DNA of 64,000 nucleotides. Origin: Methylobacterium mesophilicum (GTDB lineage Bacteria > Pseudomonadota > Alphaproteobacteria > Rhizobiales > Beijerinckiaceae). The DNA lies in assembly GCF_022179445.1 (NCBI RefSeq), contig NZ_BPQU01000021.1, positions 31,815-95,814 of the forward strand, read 5' to 3'. Under the pieces are notes generated by a model. It was not told the DNA's origin. It worked only from the letters and a program-made list of their open reading frames with translations, and ran no database searches. A program made the translations under genes and the position numbers. Numbering within the stretch: the stretch's first letter is position 1; each line of letters begins with the position of its first letter. This document shows, piece by piece, positions 15,391-24,323 of the stretch.

Positions 15391-15414
15391 TGCGGAGCGG
15401 ACTGGGGGTGGGCC

Positions 15415-15939
15415 TCAGCCTCCCAACGCAGGGTCGATGTCCCGCGGTCGCACGAACCTCTCCAGCCGCCCCTGCCCCGGGGCGATCGCCGACCAGGCCG
15501 CGGCGTCGAACGCGATCACCGCGTAGGCGGCGGTCGGGAATTCCGTGGCGAGGCGCGTGCGTTCCTTGCGGGGCCCCTCCCCGGCCAGGGTCGCGGCGAG
15601 GTCGCCCAGGCCGGGATTGTGGCCGACGACGATCACGGTTTCCGCGCTGTCCGGCGCCCCCCGGATCAGCCCTAGGATCCGCTCGGCCGGCGCTTCGTAG
15701 ATCTCGCGGTGATACCGCGTCTCGGGCGCGCCGAGGGCGGCCGAGACCGCATCCCAGGTCTCGCGGGTGCGGGTCGCCGTCGAGACGAGGGCCAGGTCCG
15801 GCCGGAGGCCCTCCTGGGCGATGTGGCCGCCGACTGCCGGCCCGGCCCGGCGGCCACGGTCGTTGAGCGGCCGTTCGTGGTCGGCGACGCCCGCCGGACG
15901 GTCCGACTTGGCGTGCCGCAACAGGATCAGCCTGCGCAT
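15415..15939 (-). CDS. Histidine phosphatase, SixA family
   Basis: A 174-residue member of the histidine phosphatase superfamily. The phospho-accepting RHA motif is at residues 8-10 (LILLRHAKSDRP) and the second catalytic histidine is in VIVVGHNPGLGDLA. The size and the single short domain match SixA, which dephosphorylates Hpt domains in phosphorelays; other members act on small phosphate esters. No sensor kinase is adjacent, although an Hpt protein is encoded at 25221-25544. The start ATG 15939 has GAGAAGG upstream. It is convergent with the alpha/beta hydrolase and divergent from the aldolase gene. Confidence 0.87.
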   Translation of the reverse strand: MRRLILLRHAKSDRPAGVADHERPLNDRGRRAGPAVGGHIAQEGLRPDLALVSTATRTRETWDAVSAALGAPETRYHREIYEAPAERILGLIRGAPDSAETVIVVGHNPGLGDLAATLAGEGPRKERTRLATEFPTAAYAVIAFDAAAWSAIAPGQGRLERFVRPRDIDPALGG

Positions 15940-16112
15940 GGAGCGGGCCCTTCTCGGGATGGAATGACCGAAGCGCGCCGAACGCGCGCCGGGGCCCGGT
16001 TAGCGCAAAGCGCGGCCCCCGGGAACCTCGGCGGTCCTGCCCGGTTCGAAAAGCTGGGCCGCCGATGCGGGACGCGCACGGGGTGGCGGTCTCTGTCGAA
16101 GGAGGTCGCGCC

Positions 16113-17042
16113 ATGGATCGCTCGCCCCGCGTTTCGGAGATCCTGTCCTGGTATGGGGCCGACAGCCCCGGCACGCTCACCAACCTCGCCCGGATGCTGG
16201 AGCACGGCCGGCTCGGCGGCACCGGCAAGATGCTGATCCTGCCGGTGGATCAGGGCTTCGAGCACGGCCCGGCCCGCAGCTTCGGCCCGAACCCGCCGGC
16301 CTACGATCCGCACTACCATTTCGAGCTGGCCCTGGCGGCGGGCTGCAACGCCTACGCCGCGCCGCTCGGCTTCCTCGAGGCGGGCGCCCGGGACTATGCC
16401 GGACGGATCCCGCTGATCCTCAAGCTCAACGACCACGACCTCCTCGCCGACGAGGAGGATCCCGAGCAGGCGATCACCGGCTCCGTGGCGGACGCGCTGC
16501 GGCTCGGCGCTTGCGCCATCGGCTTCACGATCTATCCGGGCTCGGCCCACCGCAACGCCATGTACGGCCAGATCCGCGCGATCGCCGAGGAGGCCAAGAG
16601 AGCCGGGCTCGCCGTGGTGATGTGGTCCTATGCAAGGGGCTCGGCGCTGTCGAAGGACGGCGAGACCGCCATCGACGTGATCGGCTACGCGGCGCAGATC
16701 GCCGCGCAGCTCGGGGCCCACATCATCAAGGTCAAGCTGCCCACCACCCATATCGAGCAGCCGGCGGCGAAGAAGGTTTACGAGTCGACCGGCATTCCGA
16801 TCGGCACCGCGGCCGAGCGGGTCCGCCACGTGGTGCAATGCGCCTTCAACGGGCGGCGGATCGTGATCTTCTCGGGCGGCGCCCAGGCCGAAGACGACAC
16901 GTTCCTCGACGAGATCCGGGCCATCCAGGCGGGCGGCGGCTTCGGTTCCATCGTCGGCCGCAATGCCTTCCAGCGCGCGAGGACGGATGCCCTGACGCTT
17001 CTGGGGCGGATCACCGACATCTATGCCGGCAAGGCAGGCTGA
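16113..17042 (+). CDS. Class I fructose-bisphosphate aldolase (DhnA/FbaB type)
   Basis: A 309-residue Schiff-base aldolase of the DhnA family, cleaving fructose-1,6-bisphosphate in central carbon metabolism. The motifs LILPVDQGFEHGP, KLNDHD, GFTIYPGS and IIKVKLPTTH (lysines 206 and 208, the Schiff-base region), followed by FSGGAQ, fit the family. The start ATG 16113 has GGAGG 8 bp upstream, better than the frame's first start at 16065. The stop codon is separated by only 3 bp from the stop of the convergent moxR gene. Confidence 0.9.
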   Translation: MDRSPRVSEILSWYGADSPGTLTNLARMLEHGRLGGTGKMLILPVDQGFEHGPARSFGPNPPAYDPHYHFELALAAGCNAYAAPLGFLEAGARDYAGRIPLILKLNDHDLLADEEDPEQAITGSVADALRLGACAIGFTIYPGSAHRNAMYGQIRAIAEEAKRAGLAVVMWSYARGSALSKDGETAIDVIGYAAQIAAQLGAHIIKVKLPTTHIEQPAAKKVYESTGIPIGTAAERVRHVVQCAFNGRRIVIFSGGAQAEDDTFLDEIRAIQAGGGFGSIVGRNAFQRARTDALTLLGRITDIYAGKAG

Positions 17043-17051
17043 GGCTCAGCC
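17037..17051. terminator. Hairpin over two convergent stop codons
   Basis: GGCTGA (17037-17042) pairs with TCAGCC (17046-17051) around a 3-nt loop. The TGA of the aldolase gene and the reverse-strand stop of moxR are both inside the stem. No T tract follows, so terminator activity is uncertain. Confidence 0.4.
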
Positions 17052-17897
17052 GCCGCGCTGCTCCCGGCGCATCATGAAGGCGAGCTTCTCGAACAGGCTG
17101 ACATCCTGCTCGTTCTTCAGCAACGCGCCGTGCAGCGGCGGAATCAGCTTGCGGCCGTCGCGCTCGCGCAGGGTCTCGGGCGAAATATCCTCGGAGACGA
17201 GCAGCTTGAGCCAGTCCAGCAGCTCCGAGGTCGAGGGTTTTTTCTTCAGGCCCGGCACCTCGCGGGTCTCGAGAAAGACCCGCAGGGCCTCCTCGACCAG
17301 GCGGTGCTTGATGCCCGGATAGTGGACGTCGACGATGCGCATCAGCGTCTCGGCGTCCGGGAACTTGATGTAGTGGAAGAAGCAGCGGCGCAGGAACGCG
17401 TCCGGCAGCTCCTTCTCGTTGTTCGACGTGATGATCATGATCGGCCGGCGCACGGCCTTCACGGTCTCGCCGGTCTCGTAGACGTGGAACTCCATCCGGT
17501 CGAGTTCGGTCAGGAGGTCGTTGGGGAACTCGATGTCGGCCTTGTCGATCTCGTCGATCAGCAGCACCGGCCGCTCGGGCGCGGTGAATGCCTCCCAGAG
17601 CTTGCCCCGGCGGATATAGTTGCCGATGTCCGAGACGCGCGGGTCGCCCAGCTGCGAGTCCCGCAGCCGCGAGACGGCGTCGTACTCGTAGAGGCCCTGC
17701 TGGGCCTTGGTGGTCGACTTGATGTTCCAGACGATGAGCGGCGCGCCCAGGCCCCGGGCGATCTCCTCGGCCAGCACGGTCTTGCCGGTGCCGGGCTCGC
17801 CCTTGACCAGGAGCGGGCGCTCCAGGACCACGGCAGCGTTGACCGCGGCGGTCAGGTCGGGTGTCGCGACGTAGGTCTCGGTTCCGGAAAATCGCAT
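17046..17897 (-). CDS. MoxR-family AAA+ ATPase
   Basis: A 283-residue AAA+ ATPase. The Walker A is VKGEPGTGKTVLA (about residues 31-43), Walker B is VLLIDEIDKAD, and sensor 1 is IMIITSNNEKELPDAFLRRCF. MoxR ATPases act with VWA-domain proteins as chaperones for assembling or activating enzyme complexes; the CoxD subgroup serves Mo-CO dehydrogenase-like enzymes. A matching CoxE-like VWA gene lies at 22803, separated by a transporter and a small gene. The start ATG 17897 is preceded by a GAGAG box. It is downstream of two membrane-protein genes on the same strand with a 71-bp gap. The client is unknown. Confidence 0.92.
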   Translation of the reverse strand: MRFSGTETYVATPDLTAAVNAAVVLERPLLVKGEPGTGKTVLAEEIARGLGAPLIVWNIKSTTKAQQGLYEYDAVSRLRDSQLGDPRVSDIGNYIRRGKLWEAFTAPERPVLLIDEIDKADIEFPNDLLTELDRMEFHVYETGETVKAVRRPIMIITSNNEKELPDAFLRRCFFHYIKFPDAETLMRIVDVHYPGIKHRLVEEALRVFLETREVPGLKKKPSTSELLDWLKLLVSEDISPETLRERDGRKLIPPLHGALLKNEQDVSLFEKLAFMMRREQRGG

Positions 17898-17968
17898 CGT
17901 GCTCTCGGAGAAGCTGGCCTGGAGGCAACCGGTAGCGCGTGCCGACGTCGCCCCGCAAGCGAGACCGG

Positions 17969-18616
17969 CTAACCCTTCTCGTGCCAGACGCAGTTCCGGG
18001 CCAGGATCTCCAGGTTCACGTCGGATTTCTGCGGCTGCGGCAGGGTCTTGGTGTCCATGGCGAGGTCGATCTTGATCTCGACCTGACCCTTCGACTCGTT
18101 GGAGCGGCGGGAGAAGTAGCAGTACTGCTGATAGGGCTGGTCGGAATTGTCCTTGAAGTTCCAGCCGGTGACGATCTGGCCGTCGAGATAGGGTACCTGC
18201 TTGAACACCGTGAAGGTGGTGTTCACCGCCGCCTTCGAGGCGGGGGCGGCGTCGCTGCCGAGCTGCGCCTTGGTGGGCGTCGGCGTGCCGCCGCCGCCCA
18301 TCTTGGGAAGACCTTCGAGCTTGAGCGTGTTGTCGGTCAGCGTGACCTCGCCCTTGGTCTTCAGGGTCACGTCCGAAAGCGCGGTCTGCATGGCCGCGGC
18401 GATCTTCTCGGCGGCCGTGTCGAATTGGTTGAGGGTGGCCCAGCCATAGGCCGCCGCCCCGACGCCGATGCCGGCCAGGCACGCGAAGGCGCCGAAGCCC
18501 AGCGCGCGGAACAGGAAGGCCCGCGCGGCCACGTAGCTCGAATCCGCTCGGAGGCGGGAGTTCACCTGCTGGGCGAGGGCGACGTTCTCAGGGGTGCCGC
18601 CGGCGACGTAGTTCAT
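17969..18616 (-). CDS. Membrane-anchored protein of unknown function
   Basis: A 215-residue protein that I do not recognise. One strong transmembrane helix is at about residues 38-60 (ALGFGAFACLAGIGVGAAAYGW), so the C-terminal 150 residues would be on one side, probably the periplasm. That region contains a Gly/Thr/Pro-rich linker (GGGGTPTPTKAQ) and a C-terminal domain with isolated cysteines. Its ATG overlaps the stop of the upstream gene (ATGA at 18613-18616), so the two are translationally coupled and likely partners. The MoxR ATPase gene follows 71 bp later. Confidence 0.65.
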   Translation of the reverse strand: MNYVAGGTPENVALAQQVNSRLRADSSYVAARAFLFRALGFGAFACLAGIGVGAAAYGWATLNQFDTAAEKIAAAMQTALSDVTLKTKGEVTLTDNTLKLEGLPKMGGGGTPTPTKAQLGSDAAPASKAAVNTTFTVFKQVPYLDGQIVTGWNFKDNSDQPYQQYCYFSRRSNESKGQVEIKIDLAMDTKTLPQPQKSDVNLEILARNCVWHEKG

Positions 18617-19875
18617 GCGCCGGCTCCCGCGGCTGGGAGGGTCTGCTGGCCCGGAAGGTTCTGGCCGGGCAGGCTCTGCTGGCCCTGGGCCGGGCGGTTC
18701 ATCGGGATCACCGCGCCGGTGGCGTTGGCCGCCCGGGGCAGGATCGGCTCGGGGTTCGAGCGCAGCGCGTCGGCGATCGCGTCCAGCATGTAGGGCGCGG
18801 CCTCCGGGTTCACGGCGGCGCCGAGGTCGTCCTCATCCATGAAGGTCCGGCGGGTCGAGACCGCGCAGAGCGCCAGGATGGTCGACGCGAAGGCGGCGCA
18901 GACGGCGGGCAGGAACACGAAGATCCGCAGGAAGGCGTGTACCTGTTGCTCGGTCACGTCGATCGGATCGACGCCGTAGACCATCGCGGTGAAGGAGTGG
19001 AGCTGCGAGCGGTTGACCGCGTTGCGGTAGCCCTGCTCGGCATCGGCCACGCGCCGGTCGGCGGCGCCGGGGTCGAGGGTCGCGCGCGCCTTGCGGGCCT
19101 CCTCCAGCTCCTTGATCAGCACGGCGCGGTCGGCCGACGCCTTGGTCACGCCCGCCGACAGGGCGGCCACGCGCGGGTCGGCCACGCATTTCAGGTTCTG
19201 GTACTTCCGGCCCTTGCTGTTGGTGCCGAACACCCGCTCGCAGCGCTGGGCCGGCAGGCCGGCGAGCTGCTGGGCGTTGTCGGAGGACCGCTTCTCGATC
19301 TGGTCGAGCTCGGTCGTGTACTGCGCCACGCGCTCGTCCGCCGCCTTGATCCGGTCGCCGATCGTGGCGCGGTCGGCCTGGGCGTCCTTGAGGGCGGTCT
19401 TGGTCCGGGCGGCCTCCATCAAGCGGGGATGGAACATCATCTCGCCGAGCTGCGACACCGACTTGGTGGTGACGCCGGCCGCGAAGATGATGCCGAGCAC
19501 CGCCAGCCCGCGCACGAAATGCGAGCGCTGGGTGCGGGCTAGGATGCCGAGCGGCACCCGGCACAGCTCCACGGCGGCGTAGACCAGGGGCGCCAGCAGC
19601 ATAAAGTAGAAGGCGTGCCAGTCGCCGTCGCTGTAGACGCCCGCGAACAGCCACGCGCCCCAGAGCGAGGCGCCGATCACCATGAACTCGACGAGATACG
19701 CGATCGCCACGTAGCCCCACTTGATGCGGTAGCCGCGGTCGACGTGGCGCTGGTGCACCCACCTGTCCGACTCGAGCCTCCATTCGCGGCGCTCGCGCTG
19801 GAGATCGCGACTCGGGGGGGCCGTCGGACCGGAGAATATCGACTTGATGGAGATCATCGGCCTCGTCACATCCAT
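18613..19875 (-). CDS. Multi-pass membrane protein with central coiled coil
   Basis: A 420-residue protein of unknown family. Helices are predicted at about 53-80, 90-110 and 124-142, and a last pair near 320-345. Between them lies a long charged segment (about 155-300) with coiled-coil character and two cysteines, in QRCERVF and LKCVADP. The C-terminus is disordered and Gln/Pro-rich (GQQSLPGQNLPGQQTLP), a triplicated short motif. ATG 19875 or 19857 could start it. It is the first gene of a cluster with the 215-residue protein and the MoxR ATPase. A role as an envelope complex is inference from layout only. Confidence 0.65.
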   Translation of the reverse strand: MDVTRPMISIKSIFSGPTAPPSRDLQRERREWRLESDRWVHQRHVDRGYRIKWGYVAIAYLVEFMVIGASLWGAWLFAGVYSDGDWHAFYFMLLAPLVYAAVELCRVPLGILARTQRSHFVRGLAVLGIIFAAGVTTKSVSQLGEMMFHPRLMEAARTKTALKDAQADRATIGDRIKAADERVAQYTTELDQIEKRSSDNAQQLAGLPAQRCERVFGTNSKGRKYQNLKCVADPRVAALSAGVTKASADRAVLIKELEEARKARATLDPGAADRRVADAEQGYRNAVNRSQLHSFTAMVYGVDPIDVTEQQVHAFLRIFVFLPAVCAAFASTILALCAVSTRRTFMDEDDLGAAVNPEAAPYMLDAIADALRSNPEPILPRAANATGAVIPMNRPAQGQQSLPGQNLPGQQTLPAAGAGA

Positions 19876-20194
19876 CGGGTCCAGTCGCAGGCGCCGTGTT
19901 ACAGCACGGGCGCGGTCCTGGCCGAACTTAACGCCCAGTTAACCGCCGCGTGTATGCGGGCATTGTGCCGATTTTGGGCCGCCCTGCACGCAATTCGCCG
20001 GTGGATCGCCAGCAAGCCGCATCCGGGTGGCTCAAATGTCTCACCCGAACCGTGTATCCGGCTTGTGTCCGAGCGCACCTCGCCGGCCTTGCCTTGGCCG
20101 AAAGCGGTTGCCGGATGCACGGGGCCGACCCATGATCGCGCATCCGTGATCGGCCCCCGCACCGGTCGGAAACAGGAGGTTCGATCCGCCGCCG
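19876..20194. other. Divergent intergenic region
   Basis: About 320 bp between two divergent membrane-protein genes, so it must carry both promoters. AGGAGG at 20175-20180 precedes the antiporter ATG by 15 bp. I see no clear operator, repeat or small gene. Confidence 0.5.
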
Positions 20195-22042
20195 ATGCCT
20201 GAAGTCCACGCCGGCTCCTACAAGGAAGCGATCCTGTTCCTCGTCACCGCGGGTATCGTGGTGCCGTTGTTCCACCGCTTGCGGATCTCCCCGGTGCTCG
20301 GCTTCATCGGCGCCGGCGCCCTGCTCGGACCGTTCGGCCTCGGTCGGCTCGCCGACACCCATCCCTACGTCCACCTCTTCACCATCGGCAACCGCACCGA
20401 GATCTCGCACCTAGCCGAGTTCGGGGTGATCTTCCTGATGTTCATGATCGGGGTCGAGCTGTCGTGGGAGCGGCTGCGCACCCTGCGGCGGCTCGTGTTC
20501 GGCCTCGGCTCTCTGCAGGTCGGCTGCTCGACGCTGATCCTCGGGGCGATCCTGTACGGGCTGCAGGTGCCGCTTGCGGGCGCGGTGATCGTCGGCATCG
20601 GGCTGGCCCTGTCGTCCACCGCGGTGGTGCTGCCGGTCCTGGCCGAGCAGAAGCGGCTCAACGCGCCCTCCGGCCGCGCCAGCTTCGCGGTCCTGCTGTT
20701 CCAGGACCTCGCTGTCGCTCCCGTGCTGTTCGCGATCGCGGTGCTGGGCCGCGGCGACGAGGGCGACAAGGGCTGGGCGCTGGCCATGGCGCTGGGCCAG
20801 GCCGCCATCGCGCTAGTGCTGATCGTGGTCGCCGGCCGCCTCGCCCTGCGCCCGCTGTTCCAGCTGGTGGCGCGGACGCGCTCGACCGAGCTGTTCATGG
20901 CGGCCTGCCTGCTGGTCATCGTCGGCACCGCGCTGACGGCGGCGGCGAGCGGCCTGTCGATGACGCTGGGCGCCTTCGTGGCCGGGCTGCTGCTGGCTGA
21001 GACCGAGTATCGCCGGGCGATCGAGGCCACCATCGACCCGTTCAAGGGCCTGCTGCTCGGCGTATTCTTCGTCTCGGTCGGCATGAACCTGGATCCCGCG
21101 CAGCTCATGGCGGCGCCGGGGGCGATCCTCGGCCTGTCGCTGGCGCTGGTGCTGATCAAGGCCGCCGTGGTGATGATGGCCGCCCCCGCCCTCAAGATCT
21201 CGCGCCCGGTGGCCCTGGAGGCGGCGTTGCTGCTCGGGCCGGGCGGCGAATTCGCCTTCGTGCTGATCGGGGGCGCGGCCGCCACCGGACTGGTGCCGGA
21301 GGATGTCGGCGCCGCCGCATTGATCGTGACCACGGTCACGATGATCATGATCCCGGCGCTGGCGGCCCTGGGCCGCAGGCTGAGCCGTGGTGCGGCCAGC
21401 GCCGCCCAGGCCGCCATGAAGGCGGAGCCGCTGCCGGAGCGGGTGGAGAACCGGGTGGTGATCGCGGGCTTCGGCCGCGTCGGCCGCCAGGTCGCCGAGA
21501 TGCTGGACCGGCACGGGATCCCCTACCTCGCCCTCGACTCCGACGCGGCCCGGGTCGCCGAACAGCGCCGCGCCGGCGCGCCGGTCTATTTCGGGGATTC
21601 GGGCAACACCGAGATCCTGCGCCGCTGCGACATCGCGACGGCGCGTGCCCTGGTGGTCACCCTCGACAACCCGCGGGCGGTCGAGCAGGCGGTGGCGGCG
21701 GCCCGGGCGGAGCGACCGGACCTGACGATCGTCGCCCGCGCCCGCGACGCCCGGCACGCCTCGGCACTCTACGAACTGGGCGTCGACGACGCCGTGCCGG
21801 AGACCATCGAGGCGTCCCTGCAATTGTCGGAGGCCGTCTTAGTCGATGTCGGCGTGCCGATGGGGCTCGTCATCGCGTCGATCCACGAGCGGCGGGACGA
21901 GTACCGCGCGCTGCTCAAGAAGCGCGAGAACGAGGCCAAGCCGATCTTCCGTGCCCGGCGCACCGTCGGGAAGGCCCTCGGGAAGCCGCCGGCCAAGAAG
22001 GAGGCGGCGCCGCGTCAGGAGGCCGGGCGCCAGGAGGCGTGA
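20195..22042 (+). CDS. Monovalent cation:proton antiporter-2 (KefB/KefC-like)
   Basis: A 615-residue CPA2-family transporter of the glutathione-gated K+ efflux type. Residues about 10-390 form a 12-13-helix Na+/H+ exchanger domain, with FMIGVELSWERLR, LLFQDLAVAPVL (QD motif of Kef proteins) and GGEFAFVLIG. A TrkA-N/RCK domain begins near residue 420 with the Rossmann glycines VVIAGFGRVGRQVAEML. The C-terminal 40 residues are a charged Lys/Ala-rich tail. It probably exports K+ in exchange for H+ under electrophile or pH stress. No KefG/KefF ancillary gene is adjacent. Confidence 0.93.
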   Translation: MPEVHAGSYKEAILFLVTAGIVVPLFHRLRISPVLGFIGAGALLGPFGLGRLADTHPYVHLFTIGNRTEISHLAEFGVIFLMFMIGVELSWERLRTLRRLVFGLGSLQVGCSTLILGAILYGLQVPLAGAVIVGIGLALSSTAVVLPVLAEQKRLNAPSGRASFAVLLFQDLAVAPVLFAIAVLGRGDEGDKGWALAMALGQAAIALVLIVVAGRLALRPLFQLVARTRSTELFMAACLLVIVGTALTAAASGLSMTLGAFVAGLLLAETEYRRAIEATIDPFKGLLLGVFFVSVGMNLDPAQLMAAPGAILGLSLALVLIKAAVVMMAAPALKISRPVALEAALLLGPGGEFAFVLIGGAAATGLVPEDVGAAALIVTTVTMIMIPALAALGRRLSRGAASAAQAAMKAEPLPERVENRVVIAGFGRVGRQVAEMLDRHGIPYLALDSDAARVAEQRRAGAPVYFGDSGNTEILRRCDIATARALVVTLDNPRAVEQAVAAARAERPDLTIVARARDARHASALYELGVDDAVPETIEASLQLSEAVLVDVGVPMGLVIASIHERRDEYRALLKKRENEAKPIFRARRTVGKALGKPPAKKEAAPRQEAGRQEA

Positions 22043-22057
22043 GCCGGGTTCGGCTCA
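22040..22057. terminator. Hairpin between convergent antiporter and small gene
   Basis: TGAGCCG (22040-22046) pairs perfectly with CGGCTCA (22051-22057) around GGTT. The antiporter stop TGA starts the stem, and the reverse-strand stop follows immediately. Possible two-way terminator. Confidence 0.5.
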
Positions 22058-22465
22058 TCACGCCGAGGCGAGATGCGCCTCGGCGTGCTTGGGCTGACGC
22101 GTCACGCGGTTGCGCGGCGCCGGCTCGAACCCGTCGGCGAAGCTGCACCGGTAGACGATCTCGTCCGCCGGTCCGAGGCCGGTGACCAAGGGGACCGTCA
22201 CGGTGTCCCCCGCGAAGCGCCAGCCGCGTGCTCCCTTGTCCCAGTACAGCCACACGGTCCCGGGGAACCCCCGCAGGGTGAACACCGCGGCCTTGCGCGA
22301 CAGGGCTTGCACGGCGCGCGGCGCGTACATGCCCTTGGCGCGGTAGGCCTCACGGGTCGTCTCGGGCTGGCGATCCATGAAGGTGTTGCGCACCAATTGA
22401 ATCGTCGCGCCCGGCTTCCCGAGAAACCGCTTGAAATCCGTCAGATTCCGCAGGATGACCGCCAT
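22058..22465 (-). CDS. Hypothetical protein, 135 residues
   Basis: A protein I cannot assign to a family. It is basic at the N-terminus (MAVILRNLTDFKRFLGKPGATIQLVRN) and has Trp/Tyr-rich strands (GFPGTVWLYWDKGARGWRFAGDTVTVPL). No signal peptide or membrane helix is seen. AGGAGA lies 6 bp before ATG 22465, giving a convincing translation start. Codon use is typical of the genome. It is convergent with the antiporter gene, with a 15-bp gap, and divergent from the VWA gene. Confidence 0.7.
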   Translation of the reverse strand: MAVILRNLTDFKRFLGKPGATIQLVRNTFMDRQPETTREAYRAKGMYAPRAVQALSRKAAVFTLRGFPGTVWLYWDKGARGWRFAGDTVTVPLVTGLGPADEIVYRCSFADGFEPAPRNRVTRQPKHAEAHLASA

Positions 22466-22802
22466 TGCTGGTCTCCTCGCTTCGGTTGGTGCGGCACGCG
22501 TCCTCGCGGCTGAACACACCTGAGATGCCGAGTTGAGCGATTCCCATGACCGTTTCAGTGACTGCGCGAGGCTTGGACCCGCACATATCAACAGATTCGG
22601 TGAGTTATGCCCAGCTTATGACTCTCCGAGGCTTCTGGAGACTCTCCGGGAGACTCTGGATAAGCACTTCGCATGCCGATGAATCTTGTCGACCATCTGA
22701 AACGACTCTGAGATCAGCGCCGGATGTGCGGGCCGCCGGATCCTGAACTTGGCTGATTCGCCTGGGCTTGACCCGCGCGCTTTGCTGGCGCGTTCTTCGG
22801 GG
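22466..22802. other. Intergenic region with short GGAGACTCT repeats
   Basis: About 340 bp between the small hypothetical gene and the VWA gene. Around 22620-22660 the sequence (C/G)GGAGACTCT or a close variant occurs three times in about 35 bp. GC content is lower than in neighbouring coding sequence. An alternative TTG start for the VWA protein lies at 22749. Confidence 0.45.
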
Positions 22803-23978
22803 ATGCTGCTGCACTTCTTCACGGCCCTCCGAGACGCGAAGGTTCCCGTCTCCCTCAAGGAGTACCTGACCCTGCTCGGCGCTCTCGACCAGGGCCTAGC
22901 CGAGCGGGACGTCGAGGCGTTCTACTTCCTCGCGCGCACGGCCCTGGTGAAGGACGAGGCGCATCTCGACCGGTTCGACCGGGTGTTCGGCACCGTCTTC
23001 AAGGGGCTGGAGACTCTCGGGGAAGCGGTGGAGCCCGCAGCCATCCCCGAGGAATGGCTGCGCAAGCTCGCGGAGAAGTATCTGACCGACGCCGAGAAGG
23101 CCGAGTTGCAGGCGCTCGGCTGGGACAAGTTGTTCGAGACCCTGAAGCAGCGCCTAGCCGAGCAGAAGGAGCGCCACCAGGGCGGCTCGAAATGGATCGG
23201 TACCGGCGGGACCTCGCCGTTCGGCGCCTACGGCTACAATCCCGAGGGCATCCGCATCGGCCAGGACGGCAACCGCAACTTCCGCGCGGTGAAGGTCTGG
23301 GACAAGCGCGAGTTCAAGGATCTCGACGACGACCGCGAGATCGGCGCGCGCACCATGCGCCTCGCGCTGCGGCGGCTGCGCCGCTTCGCCCGGACGGGAG
23401 CGGCCGAGGAACTGGACCTCGACGGCACGATCCGCGAGAGCGCTCGCCAGGGCTACATCGACGTGCGGCTGCGGCCGGAGCGGCGCAATGCCGTCAAGGT
23501 TCTGCTGTTCCTGGATGTCGGCGGTTCGATGGACTGGCACATCGAGCAGGCGGAGGCGCTGTTCTCGGCGGCGCGCTCGGAGTTCAAGCACCTCGCGCAC
23601 TACTACTTCCACAACTGCCCCTACGAGGCGGTCTGGACCGAGAACCGGCGCCGGCACGAGGCCAGGACCCCGCTGACGGAGGTGATCCGCACCTACGGCA
23701 GCGACTATCGGGTGGTGTTCGTCGGCGACGCCTCGATGAGCCCCTACGAGATCGCCACGCCGGGCGGCTCGGTGGAGCATTGGAACGCGGAGCCCGGCGC
23801 CGTCTGGATGCAGCGGCTCCTCGACCATTTCCCGAAGGTGGCCTGGCTGAACCCGATACCGGAGACCCACTGGGGCTACACCCAGTCGATCGGGATGGTG
23901 CAGCGGCTCGTGGGCGGCCGCATGTTCCCCCTCACCCTCGACGGGCTCGACGCGGCGGCCCGGGCGCTGGTGCGGTGA
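22803..23978 (+). CDS. VWA-domain protein, CoxE/YehP-like
   Basis: A 391-residue protein of the VWA-containing CoxE-like family, the usual partner of MoxR ATPases. The N-terminus MLLHFFTALRDAKVPVSLKEYL is the family start, hence ATG 22803 rather than the in-frame TTG at 22749. The C-terminal VWA domain (about 205-391) has the family's modified MIDAS motif DVGGSMDWH, which differs from the canonical DxSxS. Within the domain, FHNCPYEAVW and VVFVGDASMSPYEI are typical. The putative partner ATPase lies 5 kb away on the opposite strand. The enzyme they serve is not evident. Confidence 0.88.
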   Translation: MLLHFFTALRDAKVPVSLKEYLTLLGALDQGLAERDVEAFYFLARTALVKDEAHLDRFDRVFGTVFKGLETLGEAVEPAAIPEEWLRKLAEKYLTDAEKAELQALGWDKLFETLKQRLAEQKERHQGGSKWIGTGGTSPFGAYGYNPEGIRIGQDGNRNFRAVKVWDKREFKDLDDDREIGARTMRLALRRLRRFARTGAAEELDLDGTIRESARQGYIDVRLRPERRNAVKVLLFLDVGGSMDWHIEQAEALFSAARSEFKHLAHYYFHNCPYEAVWTENRRRHEARTPLTEVIRTYGSDYRVVFVGDASMSPYEIATPGGSVEHWNAEPGAVWMQRLLDHFPKVAWLNPIPETHWGYTQSIGMVQRLVGGRMFPLTLDGLDAAARALVR

Positions 23979-24002
23979 GGGCCGGTCAAAACAGACAGGG
24001 CG

Positions 24003-24299
24003 TCAAAGGTTATCCGAACTCTGGCCGGGTCCGAAGACGCAGAGCACATCGACTGTCCCCGTGCCTTCGTCGTCTGTCATCGCGTAGACGATTCGGTGGC
24101 CCGCTACGGTGCGGGATCGCGTTCCATCATGCTCGCCGTCCGGCCACATGAGCGGGGTGTGTCGCAGTTCCTGAAGGGCTCTGTTGATCTGAGCAAGGCG
24201 GTGTGCCGCCCTCTCCCCTGCGACAGGCTGGCGGAGCCATCTTCGCACGGAAGCGAGATCAGCCGCCGCCGCGCGGGAAATCCGAAAGCGAAACGACAC
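24003..24299 (-). CDS. ParE/RelE-superfamily toxin
   Basis: A 98-residue toxin of the RelE/ParE fold. The pattern FRISRAAAADLASVRRWL, then LAQINRALQELRHTPLMWP and SRTVAGHRIVYAMTDD, matches family helices and C-terminal strands. ParE members poison DNA gyrase and RelE members cleave mRNA; the sequence alone does not decide. The start is GTG 24299. It lies 24 bp downstream of a likely antitoxin gene on the same strand and is convergent with the VWA gene. Confidence 0.78.
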   Translation of the reverse strand: MSFRFRISRAAAADLASVRRWLRQPVAGERAAHRLAQINRALQELRHTPLMWPDGEHDGTRSRTVAGHRIVYAMTDDEGTGTVDVLCVFGPGQSSDNL

Positions 24300-24323
24300 G
24301 GTTCGGAGTTCGTACGTCGCAAA

